Source of the DNA: Sphingomonas montanisoli
GTDB taxonomy: Bacteria > Pseudomonadota > Alphaproteobacteria > Sphingomonadales > Sphingomonadaceae
Direction: 5' to 3'
Length of the DNA: 64,000 bases
NCBI RefSeq assembly: GCF_008274695.1
Contig: NZ_VTOU01000003.1
Span: 930,001 to 994,000, forward strand
The translations under genes and the position numbers were made by a program. Shown here piece after piece: positions 54,831-62,410 of the stretch. The notes beneath the pieces were generated by a model. That model worked only from the letters and a program-made list of their open reading frames with translations, was not told the DNA's origin and did no database searches. Every line of letters starts with the position of its first letter. Positions within the stretch are counted from its first letter, which is position 1.

Positions 54831-55118
54831 TTGAGAAATCACGGAATTGACAGCAGCGAGGCGATGGGCATGGCGCTTTCGGCGCTGGGCTGGGCGCTGT
54901 CCGAATCCGCGCGCGCCGAACGTCTGCTCGCCCTTACCGGGCTGACGCCCGAGGGCTTGCGCGCGGGGCTTGGCGACCCGGCGCTGCTGGGTGCGGTCCT
55001 CGGTTTCGTCGAGGCGCACGAGCCCGATCTCATCGCCTGCGCCGACGCGATCGGCTCCAGTCCGGAGAAGCTGGTCGCCGCGCGCCACATATTGTCACCG
55101 GAGGGGAACTGGGAATGA
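54831..55118 (+). CDS. DUF3572 family protein
   Basis: A 95-residue helical protein (ALSALGWALSESARAERLLA then TGLTPEGLRAGLGDPALLGAVLGFVEAHEPDL) of the alphaproteobacterial DUF3572 family. The function is unknown. A TTG at 54831 keeps the family start; ATG 54864 would shorten it by 11 residues. It is divergent from divK and overlaps the HAD gene by 4 bases, as DUF3572 often pairs with divK in this order. Confidence 0.72.
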   Translation: MRNHGIDSSEAMGMALSALGWALSESARAERLLALTGLTPEGLRAGLGDPALLGAVLGFVEAHEPDLIACADAIGSSPEKLVAARHILSPEGNWE

Positions 55119-55747
55119 GTGGAAGGCCGCTGCTGATCACCGATTGCGACGAGGTGCTGCTCCACATGGTGGGTCCGTTCCAGACCTGGCTCGATCGTGA
55201 TCATGCGATCGACTTCGATCTGGAAGGCGAGAATTTCGAAGGCGCGCTGGTTCGCCGCCACGATGCCAGCGTGGTGCAGCCGGGCGAGATCTGGCCGCTG
55301 CTCGATGCCTTCTTCACCAATCAGATGCACAGCCAGACCCTGGTTCCCCACGCCGACCGCGCGCTTGCGACGATCGCGGAGGTGGCGGACATCGTCGTCC
55401 TGACCAACATCACCGAACAGTTCCACGCCGGCCGGGTCGATCAGCTCGCGGCGCTGGACATCCGCCACCGGGTCCAGTGCAACCAGGGCGGCAAGGGTGA
55501 GCCGATCGCGCGGCTGGTCGAGGAATTCCAGCCGTCGGTCACCGTCTTCGTCGACGACACACCCTTCCATCACGGCTCTGTCGCCAAATATGCGCCCGAG
55601 GTGTGGCGGCTCCACATGATCGCCGAGCCGCGCGTCGCCGTGCGCCGCCCGCCCGCGCCCGATGCGCATGCACGGATCGACGATTGGAGCGACGCGCTGC
55701 CGTGGATCCTCGGTCGATTCGGCGAGGGCGTGAAAGCCGCAGCTTGA
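55115..55747 (+). CDS. HAD superfamily hydrolase
   Basis: A 210-residue protein with HAD motif I LLITDCDEVLLHMV, motif II DIVVLTNITEQ, a Lys in QGGKGEPIARL and motif III TVFVDDTPFHHG. These residues support phosphatase-type chemistry; the substrate is unknown. It is coupled to DUF3572 by an ATGA overlap and lies 31 bases before the RidA gene, so all may be one operon. Confidence 0.82.
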   Translation: MSGRPLLITDCDEVLLHMVGPFQTWLDRDHAIDFDLEGENFEGALVRRHDASVVQPGEIWPLLDAFFTNQMHSQTLVPHADRALATIAEVADIVVLTNITEQFHAGRVDQLAALDIRHRVQCNQGGKGEPIARLVEEFQPSVTVFVDDTPFHHGSVAKYAPEVWRLHMIAEPRVAVRRPPAPDAHARIDDWSDALPWILGRFGEGVKAAA

Positions 55748-55778
55748 CGGCATGGAAGCCGGTGGCGACAAGGCGGGC

Positions 55779-56246
55779 ATGACGATCGAAGCCCGCCTGT
55801 CCGAACTGGGGATCACCATCCCCGCCCCCGCCGCCCCCGTCGCCGCTTATGTGCCGACCGTCGAGGTGAACGGGCTGCTCCATATCTCCGGCCAGCTGCC
55901 ATTCCGCGAGGATGGCAGCTTCCAGAAGGGCTATCTGGGCAAGGATGTGAGCCTGGAAGAAGGCCAGGAGGCGGCGAAGCGCTGCGCGATCATGCTGATC
56001 GCGCAGATCAAGGCTGCGCTCGGCGGCGATCTGGACCGGGTCGAGCGGATCGTGAAGCTCGGTGCCTTCATCTCATCGACGCCCGACTTCACCGATCAGC
56101 CCAAGGTCGCCAATGGCGCGTCCGAACTGATGGTCGCGGTGTTCGGCGATGCAGGCCGCCATGCGCGCAGCGCGGTGGGCGTGCCGGTGCTTCCGTTGGG
56201 CGCCGCGGTGGAAATCGACGCGATTGTCGCTGTTCGGCCTGCTTGA
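55779..56246 (+). CDS. RidA/YjgF-like protein
   Basis: A 155-residue protein of the RidA superfamily, longer variant (MTIEARLSELGITIPAPAAP, then LLHISGQLPF and LDRVERIVKLGAFISSTPDF, ending SAVGVPVLPLGAAVEIDAIV). Classical RidA deaminates reactive enamines. The Arg and Glu near the end are the usual active-site zone (HARSAVGV, AVEIDAIV). ATG 55779 with AAGGCGGG upstream is chosen over an ATG nine codons earlier. It overlaps the GDPD gene. Confidence 0.87.
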   Translation: MTIEARLSELGITIPAPAAPVAAYVPTVEVNGLLHISGQLPFREDGSFQKGYLGKDVSLEEGQEAAKRCAIMLIAQIKAALGGDLDRVERIVKLGAFISSTPDFTDQPKVANGASELMVAVFGDAGRHARSAVGVPVLPLGAAVEIDAIVAVRPA

Positions 56247-56964
56247 TCGGATCCGCTACAGGCGGTCCGAAGCGCGCCGCATCGGCTGGCTCGCCCGGGT
56301 GCCCTACGCCCATCGCGGGCTGCACGGCACGCAGAATGTCGAGAATAGCCGCGCGGCGGTCCGCGCCGCAGTAGAGGCCGGCTATGGGGTCGAGGTCGAT
56401 GCTCGGCTCAGCCTCGACGGCATGGCCTATGTCTTCCACGATGCGACGCTCGATCGGCTGACCGACAGCAGTGGGGAGCTTCGCCGCATGGCGGGGCACG
56501 ATCTGTCGCAGACGAAGCTGAAGGGCAGCGACGAGACGATCCCGCGCCTCGCCGAAATCCTGGAGATCGTCGCGGGGCGGGTGCCGATCCTGATCGAGAT
56601 CAAGGCCGAAGGACCCGTCGCGCAGACCTGCGTCGCGGTTCGCCACGCGCTTGCCGGCTATCGCGGCAATGCGGCGGTGATGAGCTTTTCGGGCGACGTG
56701 GTGAAGTGGTTCTCCGAACATGGCGAACATATCACCCGCGGTCTGATCCTGTCGTCGAAGGACAAGGATCAGCGGCGCGATCGCAATTTGCGGATGCGCG
56801 CGGAGTTCGTGGCGGTCGACATCCGCGATCTGCCGAGCCGGTTCGCGCGTCGCCTGCGCTCGCGCCGCATCCCTGTGCTGACCTGGACGGTGCGTGATGC
56901 GGCAGCGCAGGCGCTGGCCAAGGACGAGGCCGATCAGATCATCTTCGAGGCCCCGGGATGGTGA
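56224..56964 (+). CDS. Glycerophosphodiester phosphodiesterase family protein
   Basis: A 246-residue TIM-barrel protein. YAHRGLHG (catalytic His), VEVDARLSLDGMAYVFHDATLDRL (Glu/Asp/His ligands) and ILIEIKAEG are the GDPD signatures. It splits glycerophosphodiesters from phospholipid turnover. No signal peptide is seen, so it is cytoplasmic. The TTG at 56224 overlaps the RidA end by 23 bases; it is the only start keeping the whole domain. Confidence 0.87.
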   Translation: MSLFGLLDRIRYRRSEARRIGWLARVPYAHRGLHGTQNVENSRAAVRAAVEAGYGVEVDARLSLDGMAYVFHDATLDRLTDSSGELRRMAGHDLSQTKLKGSDETIPRLAEILEIVAGRVPILIEIKAEGPVAQTCVAVRHALAGYRGNAAVMSFSGDVVKWFSEHGEHITRGLILSSKDKDQRRDRNLRMRAEFVAVDIRDLPSRFARRLRSRRIPVLTWTVRDAAAQALAKDEADQIIFEAPGW

Positions 56965-56971
56965 AAGGCGC

Positions 56972-58105
56972 ATGGTAGAGGACGCCGTTGCCCGGATGGG
57001 CGAGGGAGTCCTGGGCTTCGACGCGGGCGAGTGGGATGCGTGTGCGGGCGCCGACAATCCCTTCGTCAGCCACGCTTTCCTGTCGGCGCTGGAAGAATCG
57101 GGAAGCGCGGTCGCGCGTACCGGATGGCAGCCGATCCCCATCGTGGTCGACGATACGGACGGACGGCCCGCAGCGATCCTGCCGGCTTATGCCAAGAGCC
57201 ACAGCCAGGGCGAATACGTGTTCGATCATGGCTGGGCCGATGCGTGGGAGCGCGCCGGCGGGCATTATTATCCCAAGCTGCAGATCGCGGTTCCGTTCAG
57301 CCCGGTGCCGGGGCCGCGCCTGTTGCTGCGCGATCCCGATCTCGCTCCGGTGCTGATCGCAGCCGCCGAGGCTGTCGTGCAACGGCACGGTTTGTCCTCG
57401 GCTCATGCGACCTTCGTGGAGGAGGCGCAGATTCCATTGTTCGAGGCGGCGGGCTGGCTGATCCGCACCGATCGACAGTTTCACTGGGCCAATCGCGATT
57501 ATGGCAGCTTCGACGACTTCCTGGGCGCGCTCGCCTCCCGCAAACGCAAGGCGATCCGCAAGGAGCGGGCGGCGGCGGTCGAAGGGCTGGAGATCGTGCG
57601 GCTGACCGGCGACGCGATCGGCGAAGCGCATTGGGACGCCTTCTGGCATTTCTATCAGGATACCGGCGCGCGCAAATGGGGGCGGCCTTATCTGACGCGG
57701 GCCTTCTTCACGCTGCTGGGGCAGCGGATGGCCGACAGGATCATATTGGTGCTGGCACTGCGCGATAGAGTTCCGATTGCGGGGGCGCTCAACCTGATCG
57801 GCGCCGACACGCTCTACGGCCGCTATTGGGGATGCACCGAGGAGGTGCCCTTCCTCCATTTCGAGCTGTGCTATTATCAGGCGATCGACATAGCGATCGA
57901 ACGCGGCCTCGCCCGCGTGGAGGCGGGGGCGCAGGGCGAACACAAGCTCGCGCGTGGCTATGAGCCGACGCCGACCTGGTCGGCGCACTATATTCCCGAT
58001 CCGAACTTCCGGCGCGCGGTGGCGGACTATTTGGTAGCCGAACGTCGGGCCATTGCCGAGAATATTCAGGATCTCGGCGAATATACGCCGTTCAAGAAGG
58101 GCTGA
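56972..58105 (+). CDS. GNAT-fold peptidogalycan-type acetyltransferase (DUF482)
   Basis: A 377-residue protein of the DUF482/COG3146 group, made of two GNAT-like halves similar to FemX peptidyl transferases. Recognisable parts are NPFVSHAFLSALEESGS, FDDFLGALASRKRKAIRKER and RVEAGAQGEHKLARGYEPTP. The substrate is unknown. It is the last gene of the RidA-GDPD-GNAT set (7 bases after GDPD). Confidence 0.85.
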   Translation: MVEDAVARMGEGVLGFDAGEWDACAGADNPFVSHAFLSALEESGSAVARTGWQPIPIVVDDTDGRPAAILPAYAKSHSQGEYVFDHGWADAWERAGGHYYPKLQIAVPFSPVPGPRLLLRDPDLAPVLIAAAEAVVQRHGLSSAHATFVEEAQIPLFEAAGWLIRTDRQFHWANRDYGSFDDFLGALASRKRKAIRKERAAAVEGLEIVRLTGDAIGEAHWDAFWHFYQDTGARKWGRPYLTRAFFTLLGQRMADRIILVLALRDRVPIAGALNLIGADTLYGRYWGCTEEVPFLHFELCYYQAIDIAIERGLARVEAGAQGEHKLARGYEPTPTWSAHYIPDPNFRRAVADYLVAERRAIAENIQDLGEYTPFKKG

Positions 58106-58136
58106 GTCTTTTTGTTTAAGCCCTCAAACGCCGGGC

Positions 58137-58154
58137 GCCGGGCATCCGCCCGGC
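58137..58154 (+). terminator. Hairpin after the GNAT gene
   Basis: GCCGGGC-ATCC-GCCCGGC forms a perfect 7-base stem, followed by TTGGCTTCCT. It is a weak terminator candidate between the GNAT gene and the opposing Sel1 gene. The remaining bases to 58227 hold no gene. Confidence 0.4.
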
Positions 58155-58227
58155 TTGGCTTCCTCGCATAAGCTCGGGCGGCCGTTCGGCCTTGCGGGGC
58201 CTGCGGCTCCGACCCTCATTCAAGCGA

Positions 58228-58524
58228 TCACGCGGCCAGGCGGTTGCCCATGCCCAAAAACGCACGCGCCTGGCGCTGCGCTTCGATGATCTCGCGGGCG
58301 GACATGTCTTCGGAAATCTCGCTGCGATATTCGGCGGCCAGGCTGTTGCCCTTCACGGCGGCGATGTTGAACCACTTATGGGCTTCGATCAGGTCGAGGT
58401 CACAGCCGTCGGTGCCGGCCGAATAAGACACGCCCAGTTCGAAACAGGCATCGCCGTCGCCGCGCATCGCATCGCGCCTACGGCTTTCGGTCAGGAAGAT
58501 CTGCGTGTTGATGCTGTGGCCCAT
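58228..58524 (-). CDS. Sel1-repeat-like small protein
   Basis: A 98-residue protein with one Sel1-type repeat (ACFELGVSYSAGTDGCDLDL followed by EAHKWFNIAAVKGNSLAAEY) and a helical C-terminal part (SAREIIEAQRQARAFLG). Sel1 repeats mediate protein-protein contacts. No signal peptide is visible. The start codon follows a hairpin that covers the ribosome-binding site, so translation may be regulated. Confidence 0.8.
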   Translation of the reverse strand: MGHSINTQIFLTESRRRDAMRGDGDACFELGVSYSAGTDGCDLDLIEAHKWFNIAAVKGNSLAAEYRSEISEDMSAREIIEAQRQARAFLGMGNRLAA

Positions 58525-58528
58525 GATT

Positions 58529-58552
58529 GTCGCTCCTCAAGTCGGGAGCGAC
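58529..58552 (-). promoter_or_regulatory. Hairpin covering the Sel1-gene ribosome-binding site
   Basis: On the minus strand GTCGCTCC-CGACTTGA-GGAGCGAC is a perfect 8-base stem with an 8-base loop. The loop/3' arm holds GAGGAG, the Shine-Dalgarno for the ATG at 58524, only 4 bases further on. The structure should limit translation unless it opens. Confidence 0.55.
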
Positions 58553-58668
58553 GAGCCTCGTCAAAACCTCTTCCGTCGGTCCCTGTGAGGGTTAACGGCG
58601 TCTGCACCTTAACGTTTAGTAACCGGCCTCAACTACTCATTCGAAAGTCTATTCGCGATCGTTCGATT

Positions 58669-59523
58669 TTACATCGATTTGACATTTTCGACCGAAATAT
58701 TGTCGATCAGCCGGGTTCTTCCCAACTTGGCGGCGGCGATCAGGCGTGCCGGCGAATCGATCGATTCGACGGGCTCGAGGCTGTCGGCATCGACCAGCGC
58801 GACATAATCGATCGGCCCGAACCCCGCTTCGGTCAGCCGTGCCTTCGCGGCGTCGAGCGCCGCTGCGACGGATGTGCCACGCCCGATCGCGGCAACAGCG
58901 TCGCCCAGCGCGCGGGGGAGGGCGCGCGCGGCGATCCGCTCCTCGGGCGAGAGATACGCATTGCGCGAGGAGAGGGCGAGCCCATCATCGTCGCGCTGGG
59001 TCGGCACCCCGACGATCTCGATCCCGACGTCGAGATCGCGGACCATCCGGCGGATGACGGCAAGTTGCTGGAAATCCTTTTCGCCGAAAAAGGCGATGTC
59101 CGGTCGCACCTGAAGCAGCAGCTTGGCGACGACGGTGGCGACCCCGGCGAAATGGCCGGGCCGCGCCTCGCCTTCCCAACGCGCGGTGACGCCCTCGACC
59201 TCGATCGAACTCGCGAAGCCCGCCGGATACATTTCCGCGACATCGGGTGCCCACAGGATCGCGGCGTCGGCCGCCTCCAGCATCGCGGCATCGGCCGCCT
59301 CGCGGCGGGGATAGGCGTCCAGATCCTCGTTCGGTGCGAACTGGGTTGGGTTGACGAAGATCGAGACCACCACCTGGCATCCGCGCGCGCGCGCCGCATC
59401 GACCAGCGCGATATGGCCGGCATGGAGCGCGCCCATCGTGGGGACGAGTGCGACCGGGCTTCCAGTGTTCACCAGCGCACGTACGGCGACGCGCAGCTCG
59501 GTTATGTGACGAATGATTTGCAC
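58669..59523 (-). CDS. panC: Pantothenate synthetase
   Basis: A 284-residue ATP-dependent ligase that joins pantoate and beta-alanine for coenzyme A synthesis. PTMGALHAGHIALVDAAR (nucleotide site HxGH), NPTQFAPNEDLDAYPR and FFGEKDFQQLAVIRRMV are conserved, with the substrate loop SSRNAYLSPEER. GTG 59523 is the right family start. It is divergent from mipZ (about 90 bases apart). Confidence 0.95.
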   Translation of the reverse strand: MQIIRHITELRVAVRALVNTGSPVALVPTMGALHAGHIALVDAARARGCQVVVSIFVNPTQFAPNEDLDAYPRREAADAAMLEAADAAILWAPDVAEMYPAGFASSIEVEGVTARWEGEARPGHFAGVATVVAKLLLQVRPDIAFFGEKDFQQLAVIRRMVRDLDVGIEIVGVPTQRDDDGLALSSRNAYLSPEERIAARALPRALGDAVAAIGRGTSVAAALDAAKARLTEAGFGPIDYVALVDADSLEPVESIDSPARLIAAAKLGRTRLIDNISVENVKSM

Positions 59524-59613
59524 GGCTGCACGGCCTCGGATAATCGCGGAACCGGGCTTCTTTGGGTGACCGGGGGGCATGAATCAAGCCCACCAGAAAC
59601 AGGACAGGACGCC

Positions 59614-60420
59614 TTGGGGAACGGTCATCTCATTGTATTCGCGAACGAAAAGGGCGGTTCGGGAAAATCGACCACCTCGGTTCACGTCGCCGTCGCGCTG
59701 AGCGTTGCGGGCAAAAAGGTCGCCGCGGTCGACATGGACACGCGCCAGCGCACGCTCGGTCGCTATCTCGAAAACCGCGCCGCGACTGTCCGTCGGACCG
59801 GACAGACGCTCCCGCTGCCGCATTTCGAAACCTTCGATCCCGCAATCGATGACGATGCCGGCGCGCTGATCGAACGGCTGCTGTCCGAATATGAAGTCGT
59901 CGTGGTCGATACGCCCGGGCGTGACGACGTCTATACGCGCGCCGCGATCGAGCGGGCGGACACGCTCGTCACGCCGATCAACGACAGCTTCATCGATCTC
60001 GACCTGATCGGGCAGGTCGACCCCGATACGTTCAAGATCAGGAAGCCCAGCTTCTATGCCGAGGTGGTGTGGGATGCGCGCAAGGCCCGCGCCCGCGCCG
60101 ATGGCGGCACGGTCGACTGGGTCGTCCTGCGCAACCGGCTCCAGCATCTCGAAGCGCGCAACATGCGCCGCGTGGCCGAGGCGATGGGCGATCTGGCCAA
60201 ACGCGTCGGGTTCCGCGTGATCCCGGGCCTGTCGGAGCGGGTGATCTATCGCGAACTTTTCCCCAAGGGACTGACCCTGCTCGACATGGGCGCGCTGGGT
60301 AGCGAGGCGGGGCTAGCCCATATCGCCGCGCGGCAGGAACTGCGCGAGATGATCGCCGGCCTCGCGCTCTCGCAATGGCCCCAGCACCAGGCGCCGCAGC
60401 CGCAGGCTATTCCCCGGTGA
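59614..60420 (+). CDS. mipZ: Division-plane positioning ATPase MipZ
   Basis: A 268-residue ParA-family ATPase. It has a deviant Walker A (FANEKGGSGKSTTSVHVAVA), Walker A' in AAVDMDTRQRTLGRYLENR and Walker B in VVVVDTPGRDD. The MipZ-specific stretch VVWDARKARARADGGTVDWVV is present. MipZ forms a gradient from ParB at the poles and inhibits FtsZ. A TTG at 59614 with AGGACAGGA upstream is the start used by the family. Confidence 0.92.
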   Translation: MGNGHLIVFANEKGGSGKSTTSVHVAVALSVAGKKVAAVDMDTRQRTLGRYLENRAATVRRTGQTLPLPHFETFDPAIDDDAGALIERLLSEYEVVVVDTPGRDDVYTRAAIERADTLVTPINDSFIDLDLIGQVDPDTFKIRKPSFYAEVVWDARKARARADGGTVDWVVLRNRLQHLEARNMRRVAEAMGDLAKRVGFRVIPGLSERVIYRELFPKGLTLLDMGALGSEAGLAHIAARQELREMIAGLALSQWPQHQAPQPQAIPR

Positions 60421-60818
60421 TCCTCGCGCTGCTGGCCGCCCTCGGCGTCGGCTGGTGGATGTGGAAGAAGGGCGAACTGCGCCGTTTCGATACCAATGAT
60501 CTCGCGATCGCCGGCTTCGCGATCGTCGGCCTGATCCTGACGATGAAGGGTAATGAGATAAGCGGCCCGACGATGTTGATCATCGCCGCGATCTGGTTCG
60601 CGCGGACCTATGCGCCCGGCGGATCGAAGCGGTCGCACCCCATGGGCCGCAGCGAGGCGCTGCGTATCCTCGAACTCGGGCCGGATCCCGATGCCGCCGC
60701 GATACGCGACGCGCATCGTCGGCTCGTTTCGCGCGTTCATCCCGATCGCGGCGGCTCGGCTGAGCTTGCCGCGCAGGTCAATCGGGCGCGCGACGTGCTT
60801 CTTTCGCGTGCGAACTGA
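60417..60818 (+). CDS. Membrane-anchored J-domain protein
   Basis: A 133-residue protein with an N-terminal membrane span (ILALLAALGVGWWMWKKGE), a second hydrophobic stretch (AIAGFAIVGLILTMKGN) and a C-terminal partial J domain with the HPD loop in RLVSRVHPDRGGSAELAAQVN. J-domain proteins stimulate DnaK ATPase. Starting at GTG 60417, it overlaps the mipZ stop by 4 bases, so it is co-expressed with MipZ. The usual helix I is short, so it may be a TIM14/DjlA-like membrane co-chaperone. Confidence 0.78.
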   Translation: MILALLAALGVGWWMWKKGELRRFDTNDLAIAGFAIVGLILTMKGNEISGPTMLIIAAIWFARTYAPGGSKRSHPMGRSEALRILELGPDPDAAAIRDAHRRLVSRVHPDRGGSAELAAQVNRARDVLLSRAN

Positions 60819-60887
60819 CCTGCCGCAGTTGACGACGTAACAAAGCCGCACCAATCCTTGCGCGCTTCTTCAGTATTGGAGGTTTTC

Positions 60888-62273
60888 TTGACCCATCGTT
60901 TCGATCCGACGTCCTTGCGCGAATATGACATCCGCGGCGTCGTCGGGAAGACGCTCGGGCCGGCCGACGCTTATGCGATCGGACGCGGCTTCGGCACCCA
61001 TATCCGCCGCGCAGGCGGTACGCGGGTGGCGGTGGGCTGGGACGGGCGCGTCTCATCCGAATCGCTGCGCGACGAACTGATCCGCGGTTTCGTGGAAACC
61101 GGCGTCGACGTCGTCCGCATCGGCCTGGGCCCCACGCCGATGCTTTACTTCGCCGAAGCGACGCTGGAGGTCGATGCCGGCGTGATGATCACGGGCAGCC
61201 ACAATCCGGCCGAATATAACGGCTTCAAGATGGTGCTGCAGCATAAGCCCTTCTTCGGCGAGCAGATCCAGGCGATCGGCAAACTGGGCGCAGAAGGCGA
61301 TTGGGAAGACGGCGAAGGCACCGTCAGCGACGCTTTCGTCGAAGATCTCTACGTCGATCGCATGGTCGAGGATTTCGGCGGCACGCTCGCCCACCGCATC
61401 GGTTGGGACAATGGCAACGGGTCGGGCGGTCGCATCCTGGAAAAGCTGGTCAAGCGCCTGCCGGGTGAGCACCACCTGCTCTATGCCGAAATCGACGGCA
61501 CCTTCCCGAACCACCATCCCGATCCCACCGTCGAGGACAACCTCATCGACCTGAAGAAGCTGGTCGCCGAGAAGAATCTCGATTTCGGCATCGCCTTCGA
61601 CGGTGACGCCGATCGCATCGGCGCGATCGATGGGCAGGGCCGCGTCGTGTGGGGCGACCAGATCCTCTCGATCCTCGCCGCGCCTGTTCTCAAGGAAAAG
61701 CCCGGCGCGACGATCATCGCCGACGTGAAGGCCAGCCAGGCACTGTACGATCGGATCGCCGAACTGGGCGGCAAGCCGGTGATGTGGAAGACCGGCCACA
61801 GCCTGATCAAGGTCAAGATGGCCGAAACCGACAGCCCGCTGGCGGGCGAGATGTCCGGGCACATCTTCTTCGCGTGGCGCTGGTATGGTTGCGACGACGC
61901 GCTTTACGCTGCCGTGCGTCTGATCGAGGCGATCGACGGGCTGGGCGGTTCGCTGACCGATCTCAAATCGGCGATGCCCGAACTGGTGAATACGCCGGAA
62001 ATGCGCTTCCAGGTCGACGAAAGCCGCAAGTTCGCGGTGGTCGACGAAGTGCTCGACCGGCTCGAGGCTGCCGGCGCGGAGGTCAATCGCACCGATGGCG
62101 CACGCGTCAACACGCCCGACGGCTGGTGGCTGCTCCGCGCGTCGAACACGCAGGACGTTCTGGTCGCCCGCGCCGAGGCGAAGGATCAGGCGGGCCTCGA
62201 TCGCCTGCTCGCGCAGATCGACGATCAGCTGGCGAAGTCAGGATTGGTGCGCGGCCCGCAGGCGGCGCACTGA
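60888..62273 (+). CDS. Phosphomannomutase/phosphoglucomutase
   Basis: A 461-residue enzyme of the alpha-D-phosphohexomutase family. The catalytic phosphoserine lies in [16 protein letters not shown] (Ser about 104), the metal loop is [14 protein letters not shown] (Asp 238, 240, 242) and the sugar-binding loop is [15 protein letters not shown]. It makes mannose-1-P or glucose-1-P for GDP-mannose or UDP-glucose and surface polysaccharide. A TTG at 60888 with GGAGG upstream (60878-60882) is chosen over an earlier TTG at 60858. Confidence 0.94.
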   Translation: MTHRFDPTSLREYDIRGVVGKTLGPADAYAIGRGFGTHIRRAGGTRVAVGWDGRVSSESLRDELIRGFVETGVDVVRIGLGPTPMLYFAEATLEVDAGVMITGSHNPAEYNGFKMVLQHKPFFGEQIQAIGKLGAEGDWEDGEGTVSDAFVEDLYVDRMVEDFGGTLAHRIGWDNGNGSGGRILEKLVKRLPGEHHLLYAEIDGTFPNHHPDPTVEDNLIDLKKLVAEKNLDFGIAFDGDADRIGAIDGQGRVVWGDQILSILAAPVLKEKPGATIIADVKASQALYDRIAELGGKPVMWKTGHSLIKVKMAETDSPLAGEMSGHIFFAWRWYGCDDALYAAVRLIEAIDGLGGSLTDLKSAMPELVNTPEMRFQVDESRKFAVVDEVLDRLEAAGAEVNRTDGARVNTPDGWWLLRASNTQDVLVARAEAKDQAGLDRLLAQIDDQLAKSGLVRGPQAAH

Positions 62274-62287
62274 CCTCGCCACCCGGA

Positions 62288-62371
62288 CTCGTCATTGCGA
62301 GCGTAGCGAAGCACTCCATTCCGGCGTTGGAGTGGGTTGCTTCGTCGCCTTTGGCTCCTCGCAATGACGAG
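62288..62371. repeat. Dispersed intergenic inverted repeat, copy 2
   Basis: CTCGTCATTGCGAG (62288-62301) and CTCGCAATGACGAG (62358-62371) are perfect arms of an 84-base foldback. Between the arms are the same blocks as in copy 1 (1537-1617), for example GCGTAGCGAAGCA near the left and CGTCGCC near the right. It lies between the phosphohexomutase and helicase genes. With copy 1 it defines a small intergenic repeat family. Confidence 0.85.
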
Positions 62372-62410
62372 ACTTGGGGGTTGAGCCAGGCGTGCTTATC
62401 TAACGGATAG

